Below, in pieces: positions 46,662 through 59,288 of a DNA stretch of 64,000 nt; positions within the stretch are counted from its first letter, which is position 1; the number at the start of each line of letters is the position of its first letter. Where the stretch lies: positions 4,189,815 to 4,253,814 of the forward strand of contig JAJEKV010000066.1 of NCBI GenBank assembly GCA_021234155.1, written 5' to 3'. Position numbers and translations under genes: made by a program. The DNA is from Isoetes taiwanensis (taxonomy: Eukaryota > Streptophyta > Lycopodiopsida > Isoetales > Isoetaceae). The notes below the pieces were generated by a model, which saw only the letters and a program-made list of their open reading frames with translations, searched no databases and had not been told where the DNA came from.

Positions 46662-49600
46662 TCTACTTACTTAAATTGTGTTGGGGGTGTGTCCTCTTTT
46701 TTTTCCCACGGACATCGAAATCCGTGAAAAGCCAAATTTTGTTATCGAAAAATTGAAAATCCGGGGGGAGTAACTTTTGGGTTAGGGCTTCACCGTTTTA
46801 AAGACTTATTTTGGGCGGTCTTTGTAAGGATCAAAAGCTATCAAAAATGTAGAGGCTACTGGGTAGACGAGAGCCCAAATGCAAAGACTTCTTTTACAAG
46901 GATTAAAGGACATCGACGGCCATGGCTAGAAATTGAAAAAATTTGAGAAGCATCTTGACACCGGGTTTGCAAGGGAACCAAAATCTACAAAGCAAATGCA
47001 AATGCAAAGGTGGAGCCTACCGCAAATCCATTGATCAATATCCGCGCAACAAAGGGCAAATACATTGGAGTTCCGCCTTCGATGCACATAAGGACGATTC
47101 GGGTGCTTTGGATGCCCGCAAGGAAACGGCGACAGAAAAAACGTGATCCGGGCCGCCCGAAAATTGCATGGCGAGCATAAGATTTTCATGAAGAACCACG
47201 CTTACGGGTGGAGCGATCTTCCAAGGTATTTGCTATGTTTGCTCCTCTGCACTGTATTTGGGGGAATGCATTTTGTGGCTAATGCATATATTATGGTTAA
47301 CCGATTGTGGCAAGAACAGGACAACAAGATACTGTAGACAAAAGAAATAAATTGAAGATACTTTTTTTCAAGCATGAAACAGAGGATACAGGAGGAACAC
47401 TTTTACAAACAGAAGGATAGGATGCACATTTTACTTCTCCAGCTTCAACTTCTTTAAATGCTGGCTACTGGGGATGCATGTTCAGATACATGCGAATCAA
47501 AATCTATGTATGCTCCCAGGTTTAATGCTCTGAGTTTAATGTTTTGGGTCTAAATTTTAACCTGGGGACGCTTTTTGATACTGCATTTTGTAGGTTCTAA
47601 GAAACATGGGCTCCCAAAATTATAGGGCGCCAAGGAACAAGTTCACAGGTCTGAGACAAGGTAAGCCAATTGTTCTTTTTGCATGTATACATTTTCTTGC
47701 CTCTGAGCAAACAATAATGATGGAGCTCTTCCCCATTTTTAAATCGAGCTCAGTCTTAGATACCTAACTTTCATGGTATGTTTTCTACCTCTAAGCGTTA
47801 ACTTTCTTCTAAGTGTTTCACTTTTGTTTCAGATTTATTAAATGCATTGTGTTTTGAGTTTTATTCCATGTCTGCTGTGGCAACACGTTAAAAATAAGAA
47901 TGATGCATGATGCTCTATTTATCAAGATAATCATCAAAAGGTCTTGCTCACAGGCACTTTGGTTTTACAGGAAAGAGGCCTTGGATGTTTTTTACGTATA
48001 TGATGCATGCAATAGCCTTTGTAAATGTAAACCGTTGTCGTAATTATTCATGAGGCTTTAGTTTTGTTGAGTTAAATTTTACTCTTGAACACGTTAGCTT
48101 GCTTCGGTCCCCACACAAAGAGTGATGCTTTTCTTCACCTACTTAGAGATTGATATATATTCTTTCTAACCTTTGGTAATATGGATGAGGCAAAAAAGCG
48201 CTTTTGAAATGCTTTTCAGGTTTGGTAGGATATAGCCTTGGCAAATTTGTAGCAACGAGACCTATCTGTTTGAATCCATATTAGAAGAACTTAGCTTGAT
48301 AGAGGAAAATTAAGGCGACCTAAGTCGTTGAGACAATGGAGGATAAGCAAGAAGGCATGTTGTAAATTTAAATCATAGATCAATGGCTTGGTTCTGCAGA
48401 GTGTAAAATGGGACTATTATTTGCTCAAAAGCGATATCCTACCTATTTTGTAGCAACAAAACTAAGTTCCCCAAGGTTAAGGTATGCTTTTAGCAAGATA
48501 ACTTATTGTTCCTCCTAAAAGCTTCTATTGCCCTTTGTAACTTTTGTTCCTTTGAGGGTTAGGGTTTGATAAGTCATTTGATCCGATTGAGCACAACTTT
48601 ATTTTATTGTGGAGTATAGGAGTAAGATCGGAGAAAGCAAAGTTAAAAATCATGCATCTCCTGAAATGTAAGGTTTCCCCGGCTAAAAGTTTTTGTTGTG
48701 ATATTACGCAAATTCAAGGCATCATGATGAGACACCTTATTAAGGCACATTTTTTGAGCCCACGTTAAGGGACATAAGATGAGAAGCTAGAGCCGAGTTT
48801 CGCAGCTAATCAGCAGAGGAGTTTCTACAACTTCCTTCGTGGTTCCTTCGTGGTTTTTCATGAAAAGTATTTGCTTTACCTATCAGCTCCTTTGCAGTTG
48901 AATCAAGTGTTCATTTGTACTTTTTTCAATAGGTTGAGTCTTTGGAGGTGGAGAAACTATCATAAGGGATGTCTTGGAGGTGAGCATAGAAAGGTCCTAC
49001 AAATCTTGCATTGTGACCTATGCCAAGTGATCCTTATTTTAAGTGATCCTTATATACTCAAAGTGGAGAGAGAACCCTTGCAACAAAACTAGAAGTCTTT
49101 GATCCCGAGTTGGGAACTAATACATCAAGTGCCGAGGGCTTTTTTCTAACATTTTTCCGAATTTTCTAAGTTTGTATGAGATCTAGATATTTTCCTTATG
49201 AATGTGACGCACAATTTCAGCAATGACATCACATCCAAGCATAAACGAGCTACAAACAGGCTACAAAGCAAACAAGTTAATGCATTGCTTAGAGTTTTAT
49301 TCTAACACAAAGAGTGAAGGAAATTTATGCATAGAGCTCAAATTGAAAGCTAAATAAATGGAAATATCACGAAAATATAGTATGATGGGAATTTCTAAAA
49401 ACACATCAACAAAGAGATTCTATGGCCATGAAAAATGTAATTCACCATCAACAAAGAGAATTGCTGGCATCAAAATAACACAGAGAATGTAATTCATGCT
49501 TGCTAGAATATTGTGCAAAAACGAAAAAGAAAAAGCAAATTAATTCATTTGCCAACATTATCTTCAAATACATCTATATCATCCTTAACATGTATGGAGC

Positions 49601-50597
49601 ATTTTGACTAAAACTAAGTTATGGTAAGTAGATATAGTAATACAATGCAAATGTCAATGCAACATTCACCATTAATTCAGATGCAACATACACTGTTAAT
49701 TTAGATGCAACATACACCGTTAATCCGCATCTTTCGCATGCCCTTCTCTCCTCCCATTCCCTTTACAATTTTTTAGAAGTCATATTTCTTACTACAAACT
49801 TTTAGTGCTCTCAATCTAATATGGCAAGACTTACGCATATGCATTGAAGCTAAATGCAGATGCATAACTACATGCACAACGCATATTACCATAATTATGC
49901 AACATTGAAGTATAATATCACAAGAATAATAATATAACATTTGCTCGACTAACGTCTGGCAATGCCAGGCACATGCATTTCAAGTCATGCATGTAAGTCA
50001 AAAGTCGCCAAATGCCTAAAGAGTGACAAGATTTATCACGTCTTGAAGTCTTACTTTTGTTATGCGCGCTCTAGGGGCATGGTATCATTGGAAATGAAAA
50101 TACCACTCTCATGTGCAATGTGCATGGGGTAGCAAGCATGGACACCTCCATCATTGTGTTGGCCATTGTTCACCAAATCGTATGTGGAAATGCATCCTTG
50201 GAATTGAAGTCAATCTTCTAGAATTTCCAGCACAAAGTCAATTGTTTTGATCTTTATTTCTTAGCTTACAATTGCTACAAGCAAAAACAATTTTGAACCT
50301 TGCCCATCCTCATTTGTACTTCCTTTTCTATGTGCATTTTTTTTTGTGATTGACTTCAACTTATATTTTTTAAGAAAAAGGCTTCTTGAAGTTTGTCCAT
50401 CCTCATTTTGCACTTCCTACTTGCTACATGGTTAATTGTGGGAGGCCAATTTGTAATTATCAACTCAATATCATGAATATTAGCGACTCTAGAAACAATA
50501 TATAGAATCGATATAAGTTCTAATATTTCCTAATATCATAAAGTCTTTAAGGCACATCTAGACATATGCCCGGCAACGCCGGGCACACATTTACTAG
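46662..50597 (+). mobile_element. Helitron 2 of a tandem trio
   Basis: Begins TCTACTTACTTAAATTGTG immediately after the CTAG of Helitron 1. It ends with hairpin GCCCGGCAACGCCGGGC (50,568-50,584), ten bases, then CTAG at 50,594-50,597. That is the defining Helitron 3' structure. The interior holds exon-like scraps around 46,900-47,340 and 47,595-47,660 of unknown origin, and a diverged second terminus-like hairpin (CTGGCAATGCCAG, about 49,955). Much of 48,000-50,500 shows nothing codable. It lacks a replication initiator-helicase gene. Confidence 0.85.
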
Positions 50598-53500
50598 TCT
50601 ACTTACTTAAATTGTGTCTGGGGGGTGTGTCCTTTTTTTTCCGGCCGCCGGTGGACATCCAAATCCGGCCAAAAAGCGAAATTTTGTGATCAGAAAACGT
50701 AAATCCGGCAAGTTAGATTTTTAGGGCAAGGGTCGGTCGAGTAATTTCTATATGTTTTTTTCCCAGCTAGGCCCTAACGGATGGAATAATTTTTTGGACT
50801 GCCTCCCCGCCATAGTCGGGATGCCGCCTCTTCATTCACTCAAAATGCTTTCAAAACTTGCTTTCCGGCATTGCTTTGGCGCCCACATCGCAGGCTAGAG
50901 CTGCTTCAGGTACATATCTCCCCTCTCTCCTCCATTTCGTCTGCTCCTCCATTTTGTCTCAACTGCTAATCGGATAGCGGGCTGGAGCTTCAGATTTAAC
51001 ATCCAGGTAGGCTGCGTAGTGGTAAATATGCTTTCTCTGTGTGTGGCTTTCGTTTTTCTATGAATGTGGCTGCCTATTTAACGGGCATACCTTTTAAGAC
51101 AAGATGATTCATTGCAGGTGTGTTATATGCATTTAAAGGACATAGTTTCTTTGCTTTTTGCAGCATCAATATGGTTCTATAGTCTGCAAATGCCCCAGTA
51201 TCTAGAATGATATCGGGTCCTAGCATGCTGGAAATCCTATTGCTAAAACGGTTTTGCATTAAGGCCAAGTTTTGCATTAAGGATTGCGTCTTTGCAGGAG
51301 CACTTGACGATTGCAGTGGTATCCAGCATAGAGATAACAAATTCGACAGCAACATGGAAGTTTAGGCATACAAGAGATAGTTTGATAGAGACTGAAGATG
51401 GCAGATTGCCAACATCCCTTCTCTTTGTAGGTGCAGACAAGCCAATGGTAACTCAATCTACATCTTAATATATTTTTTTGCAACAGAGATTTAAAATCTT
51501 TAGCATGCAAACCTTTGCCAGCTTTTGGGAGTTATAAGTTGCAAGCCTTTGTCAGCTTTTGGTAGTTATAATTTGATGAAACTGCTTGGCTATAGACTGA
51601 ATCACTGTTTCCAGCTTATTCATTCTAGAATACTTTTCAGTTTTTTTATTTCCTGCAATGCATAGATGCACAAAAAGACCCACGATTTTTTCATCTTTGG
51701 TAGGACTCCATTTGGAGCTGAGGCCGTTCCACTATTTCTAGCATGCATCCTTTTCTCATGCCTTGCAAAGCCTAGATCCAAATGTTATGTTGGTTCATTT
51801 CTTTCATTTGTTGCCCTGCTCTTCTACTGCTGATGTTTCTTTTTGAATGTAGAACCCAAGAGAACTATCTGATGCAATCTTGCCATGGTGTTGGAATAAG
51901 CATGATGATCGGGTGTAACCTGGAATTTCTGATGCAGTCGGCTTCATCCCTGACCTACTAACCAGGGCGTCTGCAGAGATACCACTATTATTTCCATTAC
52001 CACCTAATCATGATACAGATCACTAGCAATAGTTGAGCTCTTAGCCAGAAAGTACCTCCACAAAATGCAGATTAAATTGTCTGAGCCAGGTCCATTGTTA
52101 AAACGGCAAGGTACATATTGCAGTCTGTGCAAGGTCTTTTGCTTGGTGTTATCAGAGTTCCCTTTGTTATCAGAGCGTCAAAATGTAGATATAGATGCTT
52201 GCTGTTATGTTAGAGTTTCTGCATTAACTCTGCTTCTGTTTGCATTTGTCACTTAGCATTTGTCACTGTTTGCATTTGTTGGTTACCTTGCATTTGGGGA
52301 AGAAACAATTGACATCATTACTCTCAAGTTGCCATAGGGAAGTTGTAATTATATCTGTAATTCTTTTAGGGCTTCCCATTTTTAAGGGTAGGCTTACAAT
52401 AAAGGGATTTCTGACACAAATCTGAGGATCTTAGTGAGAACTTTGGGTTGATTTGTTTGTACCTGGCGCATAAATAAAACATGTTCTCCTCTTGCATGCA
52501 GCATCAAATGTCTAGCCAGTTTGGAACAAAAATTCCAAATGAACAATTTCTGTTGGCAGATACCTATAGCCATAACATCCTGTTATATTGTATATCATAT
52601 TAAAGGTAATGAACAATTTGTTTGACCCATCTTTCCTAATTACAGATTCCTTGATGGAGGATGTCCTGTTCTCTGCTTTGTAGATTATATCAGTCTACAT
52701 GAAGTATAGGGTAGAAGTACACAAAAATTCTTGACTGAAAGTGGTGTTTTCGTACATGTTTGTTTGAGACACATGTTTTTGCGGATCTTATGCTCCTGGA
52801 GTTTTGTGATCAAGTTAAGATGTTATTTTTTGTGATTGTAACAATGATACTTTTTGAAGCTGTGTTGCATCTGACTTACTTTAGATAATATGTACTTGAT
52901 CCAGATATACTCTGATCTACAGGTTTTAAGTGTATGGAGACATGGTGTTTTTATTTCATCTATTTGATATTTCTTATTGTTAGAAATATGTTGTTTTCTT
53001 TTATGTTTGGCAATTGAAAGTTAACATCTTGAGAATAAAGATTGTAAAATATGCTATTCTCTTTATGAGCCTGTAGTCAATGCTTGAAGGTTAAATATAT
53101 TTTGATATTTGGATAAAGATGGTTTTGCCTGTGCATCTTTTAACATGTGCTAAGTTTCCCTCTTTTAGGTTTGGCCGAGTTTAGATGAACCATTATTGCA
53201 GGATCTTTATAGGGGCAAGCAGAAGAACATCACATAGAAGAACATCACATAACTGACATTTTGCTTATAGGTCTTCAAGCATACCAACATGTTTATTGCC
53301 TTTGTCTTGAATGTAGACAATTGGTGCTTATAGGTCTTCAAGCATACCAACATGTTTATTGCCTCTGTCTTGAATGTAGACAATTGGTGCTTATAGGTCT
53401 TCAAGCATATCAACACGTTTGTCTTGAATGTAGACAACTTCCCTACATTAGGGTTAAAAGGCATTGACACATATCCCTACTCAAAAGTCCAATATTGACA

Positions 53501-54352
53501 CACACCCATACATATACTACATCTATAAGACATCATTTGCTAACATTGTCAATGTCTTGAACACATGAAGTATCACGCCATTGGCGAATGTTGTCTAGCA
53601 TGGACAGACCTTATGACCATATTTGCCCCTACATAGCCCGCCATCTTCGGGCATTGTTTTGAAGAAATATCCACTATGATTTAAAAATTGTCTATATTTG
53701 AGCTAAGAATGTTGTTTTCTTTGGAAGGCTTGGTTGCTATACATCACTTAGTCGCAAGTATAGTGATATACTATATAACACTTGCTAATGAGAGGCTAAT
53801 GAATGACCTTGCATGCAAATTGAATGTAGTTTGGTCTTTGAAAACGACGCAATAAATTACATGCAAGAATGCAATAGTCACAACTAAACAAACAATATAA
53901 ATGGATGAGGTATCATAAAAGAGTGCAATCGATCAATACTGCATGCAAAGATGCATGGACATCTTTTTGGGAGCGTTTATAACCATAAGAATACAATATG
54001 GAATTATAATTGTGAGCTATTAAATGCCCATAAACGCATGCTCTAAAAGAAGCGTGACAACGCTAGACACACTTTTACTATTATTCACAAGCAACTCCAA
54101 CCATTTTGAACACTCTGAGTTTGATTTAAACAACTCAAGTTCATGCGCGATTCGAGTTAGCACACAACTATTTATCTTGCGACATAACGAACACACCCCG
54201 GGCCCCGCCCCCGTGGACCAGTCTTATATGGAAGGAAGACACACCACCACTTATGTCCAGCAACGGAGTATGTCCACCACACGCCAGTTAAAGCGGAGTA
54301 AAAGCACATGCCCAGGACATTAGCCCGGCAACGCCGGGCACCCGTTTACTAG
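50598..54352 (+). mobile_element. Helitron 3 of a tandem trio
   Basis: Begins TCTACTTACTTAAATTGTG directly after the CTAG of Helitron 2. It ends with the hairpin GCCCGGCAACGCCGGGC (54,323-54,339) and CTAG (54,349-54,352), followed by a host T. With the host A before Helitron 1, the whole array occupies one A|T site. The left ~120 bases match Helitron 1. It contains a 63-base minisatellite (53,264-53,440) and no recognisable gene. Confidence 0.87.
53264..53440. repeat. 63-base minisatellite, about 2.8 copies
   Basis: The unit CTTATAGGTCTTCAAGCATA...GAATGTAGACAATTGGTG repeats with two or three changes; the last copy has a ~13-base deletion. Since 63 is divisible by three, frames stay open on both strands across it. 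Confidence 0.92.
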
Positions 54353-54581
54353 TTTGGTTTTAAAAGGCGTTTGGCTCTATTGCGTGCGAAAACGACTACG
54401 TCATGTGCATTGTGCATATATTAGCCACTGGATCACATATCCATGTATTTCCATTCCCCCTAACCCTCTTGCATTTCCAGTTCATGCAATTTCTTGCCAA
54501 GCAAGACTCTGTTTACAACAGTGCTTAGGCGTATCTTTTGGTAAGAATAGCCTAAGCCTCCCTTGTTGTTGCAGCATCCTT
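54353..54581 (-). pseudogene. Downstream part of an older copia gag, split by the insertion at 54,582
   Basis: On the minus strand DAATTREA and AILTKRYA, then in another frame NRVLLGKKLHELEMQEG, match the UBN2/copia Gag region (TAxEAWxxLxxxY and the following Leu/Lys stretch). It is the continuation of the gag fragment at 59,289-59,574 and is cut off by the Helitron array on its other side. Confidence 0.6.
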
Positions 54582-55252
54582 TGATAGAAATTCAAGGCAA
54601 TAAAATAGACCCAATCTATGCTTAGGCTTACCGGACAAATTCTCCTTCGCAGCAAAACTTCTCCGATTAAAATATCTACGTAACAAAGGCGCGCGGTACT
54701 GCGGCGGGATCAACCACAAAGCAACACCCAATCTGGATTCTCAATCCGGTTTCTCCAATCCTCAGCTATCCGACTGCAACACTCAGTCCTATCTTGAGGC
54801 TGGGAATTGAACCCAATTATATTTCCATTACTCAACCTCCAACAATCACGGCTCATGCAATCTTGCTTCCAATACTCCTTCTGCTACAAGACAGGGCACT
54901 AGAAGATTTCGGCAACAATCGAATTTCCTTCCTCAACCAAATTAATTTCGGCCCGAGCCAATTCCGGCTAACTCTGCCTTCTCCTGTTTCGTTCACCCTA
55001 TTCTGTTATTTTCATGCGCATTTTTCTCCAAGCCTCCTGCCGGTTTTATCTATCACGACAGTAAGATCCCTCCCTGTATACTCAAAATCCTGCGCCCCAT
55101 CTCCACATCCGACCTCTCCTTCTATATATCTGCGCTGCACCGACTTTCTCCTCCTTTTCCTTTTTTTATTTGTTGCCACGTCATCCCAAACAATTTAGAC
55201 TCCAAACATTAAAACTCTAACATCTCTAAATGCTGGATGCAGATTTCCAACA
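54582..55252 (-). repeat. 3' LTR of the copia element
   Basis: 671 bases, ending CCAACA on the plus strand. The coding-strand start TGTTGGAAATC is typical of plant copia LTRs. Confidence 0.96.
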
Positions 55253-55270
55253 CTCCCCCTCAGCCAGCAT

Positions 55271-55717
55271 TTATCTTCCTGTGATCCCAATGTCTTTTCT
55301 AAATTGTAGATGTTTTCCTTCATTCAATGCCTTCGTTAAAATATCTGCTTGTTGTTTACCTGTAGCTATATATTGCAAGTCAATTTCACCTCTGGCAACT
55401 ATTTCCCTGATGTAATGGTAATGAAGATCAATATGCTTCGTCCTCGAATGCAAGACAGGATTCTTGGCAATGGCAATGCAACTCTTATTATCGCAATATA
55501 ATTTTGTTGGGCATGACTGCTTTTCTCCTAATTCATTCAATAATCGCCTCAACCAAACAATTTCTCTGCTTGCCAAAGATGCAGATACATATTCAGACTC
55601 TGCGCTAGACATCGCCACACAGTTCTGTTTCTTGCTACACCATGAGATAACTGTTCCGTTGAGTTTACACAGGTACCCTGTTGTGGATTTATGCGTTCGT
55701 CTAAGTCTCCAGCCCAA
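55271..55717 (-). pseudogene. Copia RNase H domain (end of pol)
   Basis: Open 148-residue piece with STTGYLCKLNGTVISW, KKQNCVAMSSAESEYVSAS, LYCDNKSCIAIAKNP and TKHIDLHYHYIRE, then the ADILTKAL terminus. It is complete at the C-terminus but separated from the reverse transcriptase by a frame-broken stretch at about 55,718-56,130. Confidence 0.93.
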
Positions 55718-56123
55718 TGCATCAGTATAGCCGGTTAATTACTTCGCATAACCGACCACCTCGGGATTTTTGTCGTGACTTCTAGTATAACAGATTCCAA
55801 GGCGCAACGCATTACCCTTTAGATACCTAAGAACCCATTTAGTCTGCAATCCAATGTTCCCGGCTGGATTATTCAAATATCTACTCAATAAATTTATTTT
55901 GCAAATGCAATGTTACGGTCTAGTGGCATTTGCCGCATTATAGCAAACTCCCGACAAGTTTCCTGTATGGTATTCTTTGCATTTTTCTGTTTGTCTTCAA
56001 TAGTCACAGGAGACATATCTCCACATATTCTCTTATTAACCACCAAAGGAGTTGGTACTGGCTTACACTCTGTCATAAAGAAATCATCCAAAGATTTTCT
56101 AATACCACATGCACGTGTTAAGA

Positions 56124-57992
56124 TCAACACCCCAAATTTTGTCTATCTCTATAAACCTCCATACCCAAAAGTTTCTTCAAGCCACCGAGATCACTCATTT
56201 GAAATCTATTTTTCAAAATATCTTTGCAATCATCTAAAATACTTCGATCACTTGCGCTCATAACACAATCATCAACATATAAAGCAATAATGCAGAACTT
56301 ACCATCTACTTTCTTTATGTACAAGTTACCCTCACTTTCTAATTTCTCGAATCCTTGAGATAATAGAAACCCATTTATGCATACATACCATTGTCTAGCC
56401 GCTTGCTTAAGCCCATACACTGCTTTCTTCAATTTGCAGACTTTGTTACCTTGCACCTCAAAACCAACTGGCTGCTCCATATAGATCTCTTCATCCAAAT
56501 CTCCATTCAGGAATGCAGTCTTTACATCCATATGATCAAGTTCCAAGTCATGCTCTACTGCTAAAGCAATTAAAGCTCGCAAACTTGTTAGCTTGACAAT
56601 AGGAGAAAATGTATCATGATAATCCTTACCATACTTCTGTGTAAAACCACGAGCTACAAGTCTTGCTTTGTACCTTTCAATTTTCCCGTCCGGTCCTTTC
56701 TTTAATTTGAAAATCCACTTACATCCGACCACATTCTTCTCCTTCGGTCGAGGTGCAAGATCATAGGTACCTGTACGTCCGAATGACTCGAGTTCTTCAC
56801 ACATAGCCTTCCTCCACTTATCTGCATCTATTGATTTGATAGCTTCATCATATGTTTTAGGCTCCATGACGCTTGACACGGTAGGTGGCCGTTGCTCCCG
56901 TGTGCTGCCTCCTAATTCATACTCTTTAAATCTTGATGGTGGCCTACGCTCACGAGTACTTCTACCATGCTCATTTCTCCCATACAGTGATGTATCAAAA
57001 GATACTTCCTGCTTCAATCTTTCTGCATCACTTCTATGCAAATGAATTTCTTCCACGGACGGCTCTTCTGCACTTACAGGTTCTAATTCTTCTGCCTGTT
57101 CTTCAGTCTGCTCTTCCAAGCTTATCTCCATACTTCGATCTTCTAGTTCTGATATTCCGCCTTCCGGTTGCTCCTCCACATCATTATCTTCTACCTCTTG
57201 AGCCTGTACAATTTCTATCGGATGTTCTTCCTTTTCTATGTCATCGTCATCATCGTCAAACCAACCTATTGGAGCCCAGGGTTGATTTTTTTCCTTTCTC
57301 CGTGCCAAACTTTGTGTCACAACTCTATCTCTATAGAACTTAGTTTCATCAAACACCACGTCTCGACTTACATAGATCTTCCTAGTTTTGGGATCATACA
57401 ATCTGTATCCCTGCCCCTCATAACCAACAAGATAAGTCTCTATGCTTCGATCGTCTAACTTGGATCGCAATTCTTCGGGTACATGCATATATGCTAAACA
57501 ACCATATGCACGTAATCTTTCCACAGACTGTTTTTTTCCAGACCACACCTCCTCAGGAATTCTTCCTTCAATACCAGACGACGGTAACTTGTTCTGGATA
57601 TAGCATGCAGCTTGTACTGCTTCTGCCCACAAATAGTTTGGTAATCCTGCATGCTTTAACATAGATCTTACTGCATCCATAAGAGTTCTGTTCTTTCTCT
57701 CGGCAATACCGTTCTGCTGCGGGGTATGCCTACAAGTAAATTGACGTCGAATCCCCTTCTCACGACAAAACTGCATGAATGCCCCAGACATATATTCTCC
57801 CCCTGAATCTGAGCGCAAGCGCTTCAACTTCCTAGACGTCTCTCGTTCTGCTTCTGCCTGATACAATTGAAATGCCTGGAATGCTTGATCCTTTGATTTC
57901 AAAAAATAACACTTCGTCCTCCGAGAAAAATCATCTATGAATGTCATAAAGTATTTTTGCCACTCATACTTTGAACACGCATCGGACCACAC
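56124..57992 (-). pseudogene. Copia integrase and reverse transcriptase
   Basis: A 622-residue open frame starting inside integrase: SDSGGEY, HTPQQNGIAERKNRTL, then the integrase tail (RAYGCLAYMHVP), an acidic linker of more than 100 residues, and the RT domain (WRKAMCEELESF, GCKWIFKLKK, KTAFLNGDLDEEIYMEQP, catalytic LYVDDCVM). It ends by a frameshift just after LLGMEVYRDR, and the sequence continues in another frame at 56,130-55,894 (FFMTECKPVPTPL). Upstream, two close frame changes and stops (58,010-58,055) separate it from protease and the integrase zinc region. Not functional as it stands. Confidence 0.95.
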
Positions 57993-58054
57993 AAGTCACT
58001 ATGCACCAAATTCAAAATTCTAATGTTTTAGCAACACGAGGCGGAAAAGTGTTT

Positions 58055-58594
58055 CTAGTCCGCCTTCCCAAGCATACACCCATGGCATATTCTATGTTCA
58101 CTTACATCTATGTTGGTAAGCAAACCCTCTACCAATTCATGTTTGCTCATGATTTTTATAGTCCCATCACTCACATGACCACACCTCAGATGCCACAATT
58201 CTAGAGAGCTAATACTCCCAATACAAGGAAAAGCATCCAAACAATATAATTTACCCCTTCTTCTAGCATATATATTTCTACCATTACCCACCATTTCGCA
58301 ACGAGATGCATCAAAGTTTACTTTGTACCCTGCATCTACCAAGTCTGCTACTGAAATTAAATTGAACAACATACCAGGAGTATACAATACGTTTTCCAGA
58401 CTCACTTTCTCTTCACCATTGTGAAAGAACTCCAAATTTCCGCAACCCTTGACTTCATGTAAATTACCATTTCCCATTTGTACGCAAGGGGTATCAGGCT
58501 CCTTTAATTTCTTTATCAACTTCTCTGATGCAATAACGGTTCTTTCTGCCCCGGAATCAATAGTCAAAGAAACTGCTGCTGAATCTTTTTTCAT
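58055..58594 (-). pseudogene. Copia protease and N-terminal integrase (zinc-binding) part
   Basis: A 179-residue open frame from ATG 58,594. The protease active site IDSGAE is at residues 12-17, then VLYTPGMLFNLISVADLVDAGY. The integrase HHCC-like region follows (LWHLRCGHVS ... CHGCMLGKAD), ending at a stop where the frame shifts. The ATG lies about 20 bases from the primer-binding site, so there is no room for Gag. Confidence 0.93.
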
Positions 58595-58597
58595 GGC

Positions 58598-58617
58598 GAA
58601 CCTGGCTCTGATACCAA
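58598..58617 (-). other. Primer-binding site of the copia element
   Basis: Immediately inside the 5' LTR the coding strand reads TTGGTATCAGAGCCAGGTTC, complementary to the 3' end of initiator methionine tRNA as in most plant copia elements. Confidence 0.9.
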
Positions 58618-59288
58618 TGATAGAAATTCAAGGCAATAAAATAGACCCAATCTATGCTTAGGCTTACCGGACAAATTCTCCTTCGCAGCAAAACTTCTCA
58701 GTAAAATATCTCTGTAACAAGCTGGCTGCGGTACCTGCAGCAGGATCCAACCACAAAGCAACACCCAATCTGGATTCTCAATCCGGTTTCTCCAATCCTC
58801 AGCTATCCGACTGCAACACTCAGTCCTATCTTGAGGCTGGGAATTGAACCCAATTATATTTCCATTACTCAGCCTCCAACAATCACGGCTCCTGCAATCT
58901 TGCTTCCAATACTCCTTCTGCTACAAGACAGGGCACTAGAAGATTTCGGCAACAATCGAATTTCCTTCCTCAACCAAGTCGGCTCAGCCAGAGCCAATTC
59001 CGGCTAACTCTGCCTTCTCCTGTTTCGTTCACCCTATTCTGTTATTTTCATGCGCGTTTTTCTCCAAGCCTCCTGCCGGTTTTATCTATCACGACAGTAA
59101 GATCCCTCCCTGTATACTCAAAATCCTGCGCCCCATCTCCACATCCGACCTCTCCTTCTATATATCTGCGCTGCACCGACTTTCTCCTCCTTTTCCTTTT
59201 TTTATTTGTTGCCACGTCATCCCAAACAATTTAGACTCCAAACATTAAAACTCTAACATCTCTAAATGCTGGATGCAGATTTCCAACA
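58618..59288 (-). repeat. 5' LTR of the copia element
   Basis: 671 bases. Differs from the 3' LTR mainly in two patches, near 58,694-58,755 and 58,976-58,998, plus a few single changes. Confidence 0.96.

Larger units (their letters stand above)
54582..59288 (-). mobile_element. Ty1/copia LTR retrotransposon, gag-less
   Basis: Both LTRs are 671 bases (54,582-55,252 and 58,618-59,288), with 5' TG and 3' CA on the coding strand. The flanking 5-base duplication is TCCTT (54,577-54,581; 59,289-59,293). The primer-binding site lies inside the 58,618 edge and a GCTGAGGGGGAG polypurine tract precedes the other LTR. Internal DNA is only 3,365 bases: protease, integrase, reverse transcriptase and RNase H in copia order, but no Gag. 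Pol is broken by several frameshifts. LTRs look about 96% alike, with differences clustered in two patches. Confidence 0.97.

Noticed and set aside
53207-53470. Repetitive ORFs on both strands
   Set aside because: Produced by a 63-base tandem repeat whose length is a multiple of three.
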